Source: Onchidella celtica
Lineage: Eukaryota; Mollusca; Gastropoda; Systellommatophora; Onchidiidae
DNA length: 64,000 nucleotides
Reading direction: 5' to 3'
Assembly (NCBI GenBank): GCA_963931925.1
Contig: OZ007582.1
Location: 20,914,792-20,978,791 of the forward strand
Position numbers and translations under genes: made by a program. The notes below the pieces were generated by a model. The model did no database searches and was not told where the DNA came from. It saw only the letters and a list, made by a program, of their open reading frames with translations. Each line of letters begins with the position of its first letter. Positions within the stretch are counted from its first letter, which is position 1. Below are positions 41,494 through 53,082 of this stretch, in pieces.

Positions 41494-42156
41494 ATGCACC
41501 AGGACTGTAGAACAGCCATCCAACGTCGAGGATTTCTCAGTTTCCTCTCTGACCTCAAACAATTTCTCCTGTACAATATCTCTCACCCACACAACCCTGA
41601 CAGAGCCGACTTAACGAATGGGCACACGGGGCAGTGGCTCAGGGGCCTCAACGAGCAAAATCAGTTAGTTTTTGAAATAGAGAATAAAATCCAGGATATC
41701 ACTAAAGAATCCCTATCAGGGCAATACATGCTTTACCCGGGGGCCCTTAAAGATATTAAGAAGGCCCTAAACGCTGATGATACCATCTTGCTTAAACGAT
41801 ATCTCCCTAGGACCACTACAGTGATTCTTGTCCATCTGTCTCACATCTCTGCCCCATATAACTTTCTCATACACGTCATATTGCCCTCACATATTATTTC
41901 TTACCCATATCACCCCCAGTTTACAATACTGCGTCTTCATCTCCCTCGCCTCGTCCCACCCACCGGCGTTTCGTGTCAGTATAATTATCAGTATAATTAT
42001 GTTCTTCACCCCCTCACCCCCTATCCCAACCTCCCAGCAACCCCTCTTCCCCTAAAAAGACCGCACCAAAACAAAAACAATTGGAAAAAAAACAAAACAA
42101 CCAACGCACAAAAACAACCACCAATTCAAATTGTTGTGACAGAATACGCAAATTGA
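41494..42156 (+). CDS. Unidentified open frame upstream of LINE 2
   Basis: A 220-codon frame. The first half (MHQDCRTAIQRRGFLSFLSD, then LRGLNEQNQLVFEIENKIQD) is protein-like. The second half is Pro/Thr/Tyr-rich low complexity and looks non-coding. I do not recognise the family. It could be an ORF1 remnant or 5' portion belonging to the LINE that follows, or an unrelated exon. It shows no clear similarity to the ORF1 of the first LINE. Confidence 0.3.
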   Translation: MHQDCRTAIQRRGFLSFLSDLKQFLLYNISHPHNPDRADLTNGHTGQWLRGLNEQNQLVFEIENKIQDITKESLSGQYMLYPGALKDIKKALNADDTILLKRYLPRTTTVILVHLSHISAPYNFLIHVILPSHIISYPYHPQFTILRLHLPRLVPPTGVSCQYNYQYNYVLHPLTPYPNLPATPLPLKRPHQNKNNWKKNKTTNAQKQPPIQIVVTEYAN

Positions 42157-42654
42157 TCTGTAGATCTTGAGTTTTGTGTCTGGCGGATGTGAATCACCAC
42201 ATTCTGTATCATAAGCTCTAACGCCTTTCCTCTCATCTGGACATAAATTCCCGGGTCGGGCTTCAAAACTGAAAATATAATTTAAACAACGATGTCAGAA
42301 ATTAGACTGACACCTTAAATAAAATTCATACCTCATTGCAAAGTCTTTGTCGGCCAACCTTACAGTATTGAAACGATGAGAAGAATGCCTTATTCCTCTT
42401 AGCTGACGACAGAATCCCTGGACATGCCAAGAAACAGTCAAGGACATGCAAGAGTGCTACAAAAAATCCCTGGATTTAACGAATATTGAATTTGTACACT
42501 CTACCGACAGAGCTCTTATCTCCAAAGTAATCTTAGAGAGTTCGATGTACTATGTCGTTAACGTAGGCCTATATATGCGCCCTGTATAAATGATGAAAAG
42601 GGACCTTTTCTGAGAGATTTAAACAATACTATAAAGGAACAGATTGGGGGTGCA

Positions 42655-43197
42655 ATGGATAATGTCATAATCATGGGGGACCTCAATACAGTTTGGAGCA
42701 ATAAATTAGACATCATTTCAGGCCTCGCGCATAGCGCCCAGAATATCAAAGATCTAAGAAGTTGCATCAATGACTTAAACCTGAGTGACATCTGGCGATT
42801 ACACCATCCCGGGAAGAAGGAGCACACCTGGAGCAGAAGCAGCCCTCCTTCCGCCAGAAGGTTAGATTATATATTTGCTGGGGAAGGATTAACATCGCTG
42901 TTTACAAGGTGTGAAATTCAAAGTGTTGGCTTCAGTGACCATCTAGCTGTAAAGGCGACACTGTCTTCTTCTTCGTTTGTTTATGGCAAAGGCTATTATA
43001 AACTAAATGTATCCTTATTACGAGATAATGTCTATGTCTCTCTGATTAAAAGTGCCATTGCAGAAACCGTAGAGAATTTTCCAGAATTGAACCCTCACCT
43101 GCTCTGGGAGATGCTGAAAGTTAGGGTTCGTGAAGTAAGTATGGCCTATGGCAAAGAAAAAGCCGCTAAATCCACAGTAAAAAGAAGAATCTTCTAG
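42655..43197 (+). pseudogene. LINE 2 ORF2, endonuclease segment
   Basis: It contains NVIIMGDLNTVWSNKLDIIS, WSRSSPPSARRLDYIFAG and VGFSDHLAVKA, the later motifs of APE endonucleases. The N-terminal motifs are broken or missing upstream (sequence near 42500-42640 reads endonuclease-like with stops). Ends at a stop and resumes in another frame at 43290. Confidence 0.8.
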
Positions 43198-43289
43198 CAA
43201 AACTAAATGAATTAGAACGAGAATTAATCTCAGATCCCACTAATCTTAGACTTCATAGAGAAATCTCTACCGTTAAAAAGGAATTAGAG

Positions 43290-44516
43290 GTGTACATAAT
43301 GGCAGCTGCTAGAGGGGCCCAAGTCAGATCCAGAATCAAGTGGATAGAAGACGGTGAAAAATCAAGTAAGTATTTTTTGCAGTTAGAAAAGACCAGAGGC
43401 ATAAATAACACCATCCACAAGATATGCTCTCCAGAAGGCCAAATTATCACTGACCGAGATGAAATATTAGAAATAATATCTTACTACGAAAATCTTTATA
43501 AAGAAACGAAGAAATCTGAAGATATCACCAATCAGCAATACAAGTTCATTGAGAACATAGAGGTTCCAACATTAAGTGACGGAGATAGAGAGATGTGTGA
43601 CTCGCCACTAACACTGTCTGAAATTGCAATGGCACTTAAACATACAAAAAACGGCTCCTGTCCAGGATCAGATGGACTGCCTGTAGAGTTCTACAAGTTC
43701 TTCTGGAAGGATATATGTCAATTACTATTCAAATCAATAAATTACAGCTTTGAAACTAATACGCTGTCCTTTTCACAGAATAAAGGCATCATCTCTCTCC
43801 TGTTCAAAGGAAAGGGACTGAAACGCGACCTTCTAGAAAACTGGAGACCCATCACCATAACAAATACAGATTACAAGTTGATAGCCAAGGCATTGTCATT
43901 AAGGCTGAAGCAAGTCATGCCCCTCTTGATACATCACAACCAGACGGGTTTTATCCGAGGCAGACACATATCCTCCCTTCTGAGAGAGCTGGATGACCTC
44001 ATAGAACACGAAAAGGAGAAAAACAGTAACAGCATTCTGCTATCTGTAGACTACCGTAAAGGCTTCGATTCTATATCCAGGCAGTGCATGGTTAATGCCT
44101 TTAATATATTCGGTTTTGGCGGAAATTTAAAAAAATGGATGAACATTATATCCACAGGTTCCATTATAAGTGTCAAGAATGGAGGACACATTTCTAGGGA
44201 ATTTAAACTGGAACGGGGCGTGAAGCAAGGATGCCCTCTCTCACCTCTGATCTTTATCCTGACTGCTGAGCTCCTAGCACTCAATATAAGACAGGACGAA
44301 AGCATAGAAGGTATTAAGTATCCTAAGTCCCAGACGAAAACAATCATCAGACAGTACGCTGATGACACAACGCTGTTCCTGCGGAATTTAATAGATTTTC
44401 GAGAAGTTCTTTCTAAAATCAAATCTTTCTCTTTATTTTCAGGATTGGAACTAAACAAGAACAAATCATACGCAATGTGTTTGGGCAAAAAGAATGTATC
44501 GTTTGTGGAAAAATGA
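43290..44516 (+). pseudogene. LINE 2 ORF2, reverse transcriptase segment
   Basis: A 408-codon stretch with GSDGLPVEFYKFFWKD, NWRPITITNTDYKLIAKALS, LSVDYRKGFDSIS, GVKQGCPLSPLIF and QYADDTTLFL as the catalytic box. It ends at a stop at 44514, within what should still be the coding region, so it is broken. Confidence 0.87.
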
Positions 44517-44603
44517 AAAATTCTAGGTATTTTTTTCAGTTCTCAAAAGCCTGCCCAAGACCTGGAGGAAAACTGGACAGGCAAAATAGAGTACATAGAG
44601 AAC

Positions 44604-45909
44604 ATGGTTGGAGCATGGTCTAGACGTGATTTGTCAATTATAGGCAAAATTCAAGTTATTAAAACCTTTGGAGTATCCCAGATACAGCATATAATACAAA
44701 GTATATCACTGCCTTTGAAAATTCTTGAGAAAATCAACCGAATATTCTTTAGGTTTATCTGGAAGCGTCGCTTCTCAAATACTAGAGCCTTCGAAAAGGT
44801 AAAGAGGTAGATTATGTGCGACCAGTACCACCAGGGTGGACTTAAAATGATAGATATCTGCATGATGCAAGAGGCATACTTATTGCAATGGCTGGAAAAA
44901 CTCAGAACTGACAAGGAAGAGGAATGGAAATGACTGCCCATGTTCGCTTTAAGACATGTAGGGGGGCTCCAGGCCTTTAGGAGTAATTTTGACCATGAAT
45001 CTTTTCAAGGCCAGGATAGTATCAATAGCTGCTTCTGGAAGAAGGTTCTGCAAACATGGTTAATGCGGAAAGGGGAGTCTAAAGAAACGGTTCTTCCAAA
45101 AAAAGATGATCCTCTGTTCAACAGTGATAAGGTAAAATTCAAGGCAAGAACCTTGCTGCTGCCAGGCTGCATAGATAAGGGCATAGTACTTATTAAAGAC
45201 ATGCTGGAAGGAGAAACTGGGAGATTATTAAGTTACCATGAATTTTTAAACAGGTATGGGAATTTTCCGAGTTCACTACTTGAACACAATATTTTGTTCA
45301 ATGCTTTAAGCCCTCTCACTCTAATTGCCAATTGTGGCATAAACAAGCTGGTTTTTAGAGACATGGAAATCGGAAATTTAGGCCAAAGAACATTTAGATC
45401 TCTATTGCAAGAGAGTGAACCATCAATAGCCAGTCAATTTTGGCAGCGCAAATTCCAAATTGAAATAACAACTGAATACTGGCACCTACCATTTAAGGTG
45501 ACCAAAGAATCAAGACTGAGAGCTCTTCAGTGGAAAATTTTACACAATATATATCCAACAAATATCCTTCTTCAAAAAAATGAAAATATCCGAAACAAAT
45601 CAATGTAAAAGTTGTCAGGCGGTCGATTTCATAGAACATTTTTTCTATAAGTGTGAGATGGTTAAGCAAGTCTGGGCAGAGGTAGAGAACCTGATTAACA
45701 GAAATGCAGGTAAACGGATCCAGCTAACCAGCTCCACTTGCCTTCATGGCATCCCCTATCATGACAGCCTGAAGTCAGCTGATCTTTTAATTCTAAACCA
45801 CGTTATCCTGGTGGCAAAACTGACAATATCAAAATACAAATACGGAAAGCATGGTAACATTTTGGTATTATTGTATAGCGAATTGGTTCTGAGAAATCCA
45901 TGGGAATAA
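44604..45909 (+). pseudogene. LINE 2 ORF2, thumb and C-terminal segments
   Basis: Successive pieces read WSRRDLSIIGKIQVIKTFGV, RFIWKRRFSNTRAFEKVKR, then a stop at 44808-44810. A second piece at 44940-45608 ends LRALQWKILHNIYPTNIL. After a frameshift near 45580 comes the cysteine motif CKSCQAVDFIEHFFYKC. The same block is present in LINE 1. Confidence 0.8.
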
Positions 45910-46012
45910 TGAAAGGAAGAACTTGTATTCCACAGATACTAATTACTGCAGATAAGGCCCTATTTAGATCCTGGCGCATCGCGAATTATATCCACACTGC
46001 AAGAGGTTAGAT

Positions 46013-47202
46013 TGTCACAAATCCCAGACTGGGAGATGTAATAGTTTATGACAGGACGACAATCACGAACAAACAAGTTTAACACTTAACAAAACAACCC
46101 ATCAGACTCACACATTTATTAACATTATTATACATATAATAGCGCAATTACATACATTATATTATTGAAATGAACTGCCGTACAACGGCCTTATTCTCAC
46201 ACACACTCTCCCTCGGATCCACAATCCGGTAGTTACTCCTAAAGGCACTTCGGCCTCAGCCTCTCCCCTCAGGGTCTTAATAGTACATTAATGATTCACT
46301 GGCACCGCAGTCTCTCAGTATCCCCTTTCTATTGTCATACACCTTAATATTCCACTCGCATCTCCACAGGGCAATAACACATTATTATTTCCATAGCCAT
46401 CAACATGGCAACAACATAGTATCAGTTCACTAGCCTATCAACATGGCAACAATATAGTATCTCATTCACTCTCATATCTACGTCCCTGTCCGTGGCCTGA
46501 CTGCCACGACTTTATGTGCCTCTACTGTCCTACACTGACAGCCTCACTTCTGGCCTCTGTGTGGCCTCCGGCCCTATGCTGGCCTATCCCCTGTGCTCAT
46601 CGAGGTGGCTCTTCGGCCCGTCCCCGACACCTACAAGAATAACATTACATTGGTATAATACCCTACCATTTCTATTCACTCCACCTCTCCTTACAATCCA
46701 TGAAGCGTACACACACTAGTTCACCTTTCACTCACCACTCATCTTACGGTAACACACCTCCATCGGAGTACACACTACTCACTCGCGCTACAAATCCATG
46801 AACTCACTTTCATCTATCGCTCATGGCGCACATTGCTATATCCAATATCAAGGACTTCCACATTCCTCACATATACTTATTTACATCATGGTAATAGACG
46901 AATATAATATAATACATCAATCATAATAATCAATCAACGTTCTACATACCAGTCATTACTGGAACAACACTCATCCGTCTCCCGACTGCTTTCACTTATG
47001 TCCGCCCGCTGGGCTCTTATTCACAGGTCCGCTCCGTCGGACCTTCTAACTTGCAGTGATAGTTATACAGCGCTTTCGCCTCATTCAGACCCCCTCCCAC
47101 TACTCACAACAGCCCGCTTAACTTGCTGTCTACTGTGAGTCCTTCTTACTCTACACCCGCTCTGTAGCAATCCCCTTAATTGCACTCACTCCACTCGTGA
47201 CA
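46013..47202. mobile_element. Solo LTR of the Gypsy/Gmr1-like family (1190 bp variant)
   Basis: It begins TGTCACAAATCCCAGACTGG and ends CACTCGTGACA like the 911-bp LTRs. It is flanked by TAGAT (46008-46012 and 47203-47207). Most of its length matches them with scattered differences. It has two rather than three copies of the 38-bp unit, and about 318 extra bases (46631-46948) between GACAC and CAGTCAT. This is either an older or a separate LTR subfamily. No internal region remains. Confidence 0.92.
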
Positions 47203-48206
47203 TAGATAACGCGACATCGCAGATAACGACAACTAACATTGCAACAACAGGTAGGACACAGCCGGGATAACACGCAGGAAAAACGCAACACACAAAAAGA
47301 TGGGGTCTCAGAATGGGCCCCCTCCCGTATGGTCAGCTGTCCCCTTTCCCACCTTCGGGGCAGGCCACTACCTTTGTGGTCGTTGCCTGGCCTGGAGAGG
47401 GGAGAGCGTTTGCTCCAGGGAGTGTCCCGGGAGACCTAGTTGGGGGGGGGGGGTTTCCCTGAGCAGCCCCGTTGAGTGAGGTCTGACCGTCGGGGGGGGG
47501 GGGATCCCAGACAGAGAACCATCTATAACTCGGGAGGGACAATAAAAACATAAATCAGTACAAGAAAGCTAAAGGCCAGCACATCTCCTACTACATACAA
47601 GCAACTAACTCAGTTAACCACTCCGAATAGGTGTAAGGTATAACAGTAACAGTGTCACCGTAGTAAAGGCCCTCTTGCAGTATTCGGTGTTTTGGCTAGT
47701 GTTAAAAGATGGTGACGAGAAAATATTTGACAGTGATGGCACCACTCTGGTGCGGGCTTGTGGGTTGCTCCGCCCCGTGACCTGTATGGGCCGGGGACAT
47801 AGCATAGGATACTAATATTAATCAGTCTTGTGTATGCGTGGATTTAACATTTATCGTTCCCTCCTCACACTCCTTCTACCAGTTTCTGTCTATCCAGTTT
47901 CAGACGAGCCATCAAGAAGGTTATGAAAAACTAACCCATTTACCATACCGGTAACCAAAGATAACCCTGATAAGGAAAGGCAAGGTCATTTATTCTAACA
48001 ATACTGAGTTACCATAGATTGTCAGATAACAGCAAAGTTCTAATCAACCTCGCGGCGCCATCCAAAAGGAGCGGGTATATAAAAAAAATAAAAAAATCTT
48101 TGTACTAAAAGTTATCATAAATGTAACTCATTAAACAAGTATTGCCTTGCTAAGGTGTCACCTCAAGTTCGGTAGGCACAGACTTTGTAAAATATGAAAG
48201 CAAGCG
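47203..48206. other. Non-coding stretch with G-runs
   Basis: GC-richer near 47300-47560 with two G-runs (47443-47454 and 47492-47503). An A-rich tract (48078-48096) might be the tail of LINE 2. No gene recognised. Confidence 0.4.
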
Positions 48207-48407
48207 TAAGGGTAGCCACACAAAGGCCACCGAATTCGGTCACCGAGCCACTAGGCGCTTTAGGTGAGAAGAATTGCACTACCTAAACGGACCGAATCTA
48301 GGCGGGCTCTATGTGCAGTTGTTGAAATTATATAGTGCAATTCTTCTCACCTAAAGCGCCTAGTGGCTCCGTGGCCGAATTCGGTGGCCTTTGTGTGGCT
48401 ACCCTTA
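48207..48407. mobile_element. Foldback/MITE-like element 1 (75-bp arms)
   Basis: TAAGGGTAGCCACACAAAGG... (48207-48281) is repeated inverted at 48333-48407 with only one or two mismatches, around a 51-base loop. There is no coding content. Very similar arms suggest a young insertion or selection for a hairpin. Confidence 0.88.
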
Positions 48408-48600
48408 GGGGTGAATCAGACCAATGCTGGCGCCGACTCGCTCGCCGCCTAATTATTATGCATCACTTTAAAACACTACTCAGTGCCCACACCGCGGTGG
48501 TATAGGCAGTGAGTGGTGTTTTAGATTGATGCCTAATGATTAGGAGACGAGCCACCAGTTTGACGCCAACACCCAGCCTTGGTCTGACTTACCCCTTAAG
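48404..48600. mobile_element. Foldback/MITE-like element 2 (imperfect arms)
   Basis: The left arm (from CTTAGGGGTGAATCAGACCA) pairs imperfectly with the right arm ending at 48600 (inverted: CTTAAGGGGTAAGTCAGACC). Internal matching blocks include CCTAAT-ATTA-GCATCA and TAAAACAC-ACTCA-TGCC. It abuts element 1 and shares its terminal CTTA. Confidence 0.75.
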
Positions 48601-48605
48601 CAGGG

Positions 48606-48788
48606 CTTTCATGTATACAGAAACGGCACAGAAACGTCAAAAACTTTTCAAATAATGAAACAGAAAGAATTTTTTCATGTGTAATAAAAACGCCGTTTCC
48701 GTACACGTGGAAACACCCTTTCTGTTTACTACTTGACAGATTTTTGACGTTTCCGTAGCCGTTTCCGTTTCAGTACACTTGAAAACAC
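48606..48788. mobile_element. Foldback/MITE-like element 3 (imperfect arms)
   Basis: The left arm has TTTCATGTATACAGAAACGG, then GAAACGTCAAAAA and AAACAGAAAG. The right arm inverted has TTTCAAGTGTACTGAAACGG, then GAAACGTCAAAAA and AAACAGAAAG. The arms are diverged and GAAACG motifs are repeated within each. Confidence 0.72.
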
Positions 48789-48958
48789 AGCTGTATTATG
48801 GCTGTATGGCAAAATATACACAAAAGGAAATGGCTTGTCCACACAACAAACAATAATAGGTTTACTGACTTTGCGGTAAGAGGTGAGTGAAAGCACGGCT
48901 GGATAAATAATGTAGTTTCCTCCTATTTCCCTATAACCCCTTAGTTTGTCTGGCTCAC

Positions 48959-49019
48959 CTCCTTTGGGAAGCAGCATGATCGCCACAATCGTTGCCAGGA
49001 GTAGAACGTGGATGCGCAT
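48959..49019 (-). CDS. Probable signal-peptide first exon of an unidentified secreted protein
   Basis: The ATG at 49019 has A at -3. The exon encodes MRIHVLLLATIVAIMLLPKG, a clear secretion signal, and meets a donor GGAG|GTGAGC in phase 1, the same phase used after the signal peptide of the CUB-EGF gene. Read-through past the donor is open to 48729 but runs into foldback element 3, so the splice reading is preferred. I could not find exon 2 to the left, where mobile elements fill most of the sequence. The gene may be intact with distant exons, or disrupted. Confidence 0.55.
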
Positions 49020-49427
49020 ACTTGCAAGTGTCTGGCTATCAGTCTGTATTGCTGGGGTTAGTAAGATACCTCTTCGCAGGTCTTAGCTTCAGCTGCGAAC
49101 GGCGGTCGCGTTTACATCTGCCTTAACGCTGTCTATCAGCCATTCAAATACGGGGTTCTAACCTAACAGTGGGACATACGTCAGAAAAAAAATATCCATG
49201 GGACACAAACAAAGTAAGACATGAGTAAACAAGACAAAGTTGAATAACCCAAACGTAATCACTAAGCCGCCTTACCTGATATCCCTGCTGGTTATGAGGC
49301 CTTAGAAAAGTATCGCACAGCAATCGATTACGCCTGTTTTATTAGTCAGTCTATTATGAAGTGCAACAGGATTTAATCTCTTCCACGGCGATCCTAAAAT
49401 CATACTGAAGCCTCTTTTTCTCCCTCC

Positions 49428-49733
49428 CCTTCAATATCTCTCTCGCTCTCTCTCTCTCTGTCTCCCTCTCTCTCTCTCTCTTTTTCTTTCTCTCGATCCC
49501 CTTTTCTCTCTCTCTCTCTCCCCCCTCCCTCTATCTCTCTCTCTCTTCCTCTCTCTCTCGCTTTCTCCCTCCCTGTCTCTCTCTCTCTCTCTCTCTCTTT
49601 CTCTCGGTCTATATCTCTCTTTCTGCCTCCCCTCTCTCTCTCTTTCTTTCTCTCTTTCTCTCTCCCTCTTTCTCCCCTTCTTTCTCTTTCTCTCTCTCTC
49701 TCTCTCTTTCTCTATCTCTCATTTTCATCCATG
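49428..49733 (+). repeat. Long CT-rich polypyrimidine tract (about 300 bp)
   Basis: Almost unbroken C/T sequence, mostly CTCTCT with T- and C-rich interruptions. It lies upstream of the signal-peptide exon. Confidence 0.95.
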
Positions 49734-52700
49734 TCAACATTTGCTTTGTAAATTTAAATACCTACAAAGAGACTGCCATCAAAATGCTACCAATCCAGTT
49801 TTTCCGTAGATTCCAAGGTGAAATATAGCACCTATACGTATGGAGAAAGAAGAGAATTGATCATGATCTTGGGCAAATGGAAGAGATTAAAGTTCTTGCA
49901 CTAATGAAAAAGCCAATAGGTTCATAAAAGTTTGCATAACCTTTCTGGGAGTGATCGATCCCCTGGGCAAAGCAACAGGACTTTCTTCCCTGTTTAAAAA
50001 ACCAGTGTAAATTTCCATGCATGGGGCTCCAAAACCCCTGGAGCCCTTGGGGAACTGCCGAAGGTGCCCTTGCGTAAAGACGGCCCTGAATATCATGTTG
50101 CGTCTAGCTTGGAAAAGTCTTCGGTAGGGACACAACAGGTGGTCCTTTCGGGTGGGTGTTCAAAAGGATTATTGAGTCACATTGACTTCTGGTGCAGCCA
50201 GCAGAACTAATATCATTAGATCTATCTCCAAGCTAAAATTCGGTCACATTTTTAGCTTTTCGCTGGTTATTAATCTCATAATTATACTCTGAAAGTTGCA
50301 CAATAAGATAATCCTAAACCTGCCACTGACCAAATGTTACAGATGATATCTGGGGCAACAATTATTTTGCACTGCCATTAGACAAGACTTGTATATATAT
50401 ATAAAAAATAGTTTGTTTTGTTTTTGTTGTTTTTTTTTTTGCGTTGTCATCAGACCGTTAAAAGAATATTATATATAACATAGGTAGGCCTACTGAGAAA
50501 AAGCTAATGTTCAAAATAATAATATTCAATTATCTTCGAATCAGCATAGGAGAACGTGAAAAAAAGAGATAGAGAGGTGGAAGAGAGGCAGTGAGATTAC
50601 AGTGAGGCATGGGAGAGAGCAGTGACCTATATACATACTCGTATTATATATATAATGTACAGGAAATACTGTATGACAGTGGGAAAGAGTGATAAGTGGA
50701 AGGAGGTTTATTATGGGCAAATGCCGGGGTTAATGCGTGTATAAAAAATCATTGGTAGTGGGGGGGGGGGGGGTGTGAAAGCAGAATCTTTCATAATCAG
50801 GCTGGACACTGCAGTTTTAATTATTTTTTCCTTAAAAACAGGGGAGAAAAAAAACAAGTCAGATGATGTTAGAATCTCTTTCGTTCTTTTGTTGTTGTTT
50901 TTTTTCTTTTCTTAGAATGAATGTTGAGGTTGCAGAGGAATCGACAATTAAAGTAGAACATTCTAGAGGCTATTTATTTCACTGACTATTTTAATTGCAG
51001 AAATATCATAAATTTGGCGGACGGTCGTGCTTTGGTGCTGCTAACGAAGAAAGAACTCGCAGTTAAGTCACCTGTTCACTGTTGAAATCTTTTATTGTTC
51101 GATTTTTATTTCACTTGAAAAGGGCGAAAGCCGAAGATTTTGTGTATTTTCTGTCTTCTCTTTAGTTTGCTTTGTATCGTTTGGGTTTTATTTCTCACGC
51201 AGGGTTTCTCTACATACAACTTTTTCTTTTTGCCCAATTTTGACTTATTTTAATTGCAGTATGTTTGTATATGAATTGATTTTCTAAGAATTATGCAACA
51301 TGGCGTATGCTTGAGTGGATAGGCGGATTATTTCACACACTTTCAGGCATTGCAACCTTTTTGACTGAAGAACATAACAGTTGTAATCGTCGCTATTCTC
51401 TGTAAAACCTGCCCTATTCAGTTAGGTGTATGTTGCAGTGTATTTTTGTGTGCACTTACACAAGACTATATAATCCTAGAATAGACAGGTATAATAGGGA
51501 GCAATTGCTCCAGTTGGTTTGCCGCCTTCAGGCATGAACTCTTTGTAACAAGAGCATCTTTTCAGGCCACAACGACACTGGCAGAAACCAAATCTCTCTC
51601 TCTCTCTCTCTCTTTTTCTCTCTACCTCTCTCTCTGAGGGTGATTGGTAGGCGCTTGTAGCAGGTTCTATTCCTGACCTATCGTTCTACTATATTCTGCC
51701 TATCGTCGTGTTTTTTCTTTGCACAGTGTGGCCGTTACCGTATCGAAATGGGGGGGGGGGGGGAGGGAGGAATATACCCCTCTCCCCCCCCCCCTCCCCC
51801 TTTGACATTTGCACTCCTGTTATTGTTGTTTTTAATCTTCTTCTTCTTGGTTTTGTGGTTGTAGTTTCTGTTGTTCTCTTTCATGGCCATCCAAAGGGCT
51901 CCCTAATGGGTTACCTTGTTCTTAGACGAGATCTTGAGTAAAATTTAAATCGTGATCTCAAAAGCGAGGTGGCTAATAAATCTGAGTTATTTTATTATTT
52001 TGTTTTTCCATTTTTAAAAAAAAAAAACAAATTAATGCTGATCCTTTTTTTAATTTCGGCTCTGGAAAAATGAGGTCAGAATGTAAACAAGAAGGTAGTG
52101 GAAATATTAGCTTAAGTGTAAGAAGGTAAGCTTTCTGTCCTTGCCGGGCTTGTAAGCTGTAGATCTAATAGATCTAGATAGATCTTATGATAACTCTACT
52201 GTACTGCCGTTCTTTGTGGTAACGTTATGTCACTGTAATGCCACGTAGCAAAACTGGTTGATCTGTTGACGTAAGCACTAAAAGAAACAAAGTGTGCTTT
52301 CATTTCTTTTCTCTAAATGTGAGAAATGTCGATTCATTGATTAATAAACACAGGTTCTTCTTTTTTTTCTTTTGGAAAAGGGGCTGGAGTCGGGGGGGGG
52401 GGGGGCCTTCTGCGATCAGTGCATTTCGTTAATTGCAGTTGATTTGAAAACGCATGACAGTCTAATTCAGTCTAAGTCATCTAATCCTGTTCTCCACATT
52501 AAATTGACTGTCTTTCCTTCGGCCTCAAAAAGAGAAAACTGTATGTCAGAAGAAATAGACGACGACGTGGACAAAACATGAGTATGTGGAAAAGAGGAGA
52601 GAGCTAGTATGTCTAAATTAGCTCATAGTCATGAGACACAGTCATTTGACTTAGATCTAGAGACCTAAGCATGTTTTGAATGTCCAAGTTAGAATCAAAG

Positions 52701-53082
52701 TATTGCAAACCTGAAACTCTGTGCTAAGCCCAGAATCAACTTGCCTGTATGTGGGTACTGCCAGGTTAGCCAGATCTAGATCTAAGCTCAGATCTATCTT
52801 GTTCAGAGAGAAGTAGATGTATCCGTTCTTTTGCACTTTTTGCGGACACACCTAGGCAATTTTCTGCTTTATACACTTTGAGAAAACTGTCGTGAAATCG
52901 TTTGTGACCACACACTAGAGCATAAAATGGAAAGCATTTTTTGCGACGGCTGTTTTCGATCGTTTTTCTGCCAATATACTAATTTAGAGCATGTTCTAAT
53001 TCCAGGCTATTTTATGAACGTGCAACGTCACTTTTCGACTGCTGTCACTGCTCGACTGCTAATTTCACCTACTTTTGCAGCA
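49734..53082. other. Non-coding stretch with G-runs and AGATCTA-rich patches
   Basis: No gene was recognised. Present are G-runs at about 50760-50773, 51750-51762 and 52390-52402, a CT tract (51594-51637), and clusters of AGATCT-type words near 52160-52190, 52650 and 52770-52800. A stretch at 49990-50110 (GGGGCTCCAAAACCCCTGGA...) may be a repeat-family fragment. Confidence 0.45.

Larger units (their letters stand above)
42400..46012 (+). mobile_element. Second degenerate L1/Tx1-like LINE
   Basis: Plus-strand ORF2 remnants of endonuclease (from about 42500), RT (43290-44516), connecting region (44604-44811, 44940-45608) and tail (45580-45909) lie in at least two frames with in-frame stops. 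The order and motifs match the LINE in the CUB gene intron, but at low identity, so this is another family of the same group. The 5' end is uncertain. A solo LTR has inserted at 46012, so the element's 3' end may continue after 47203. Confidence 0.82.

Noticed and set aside
48729..49019. 96-residue unspliced secreted protein
   Set aside because: Beyond the donor at 48958 the frame runs through AT-rich sequence into foldback element 3. The strong GTGAGC donor after the signal peptide favours splicing.
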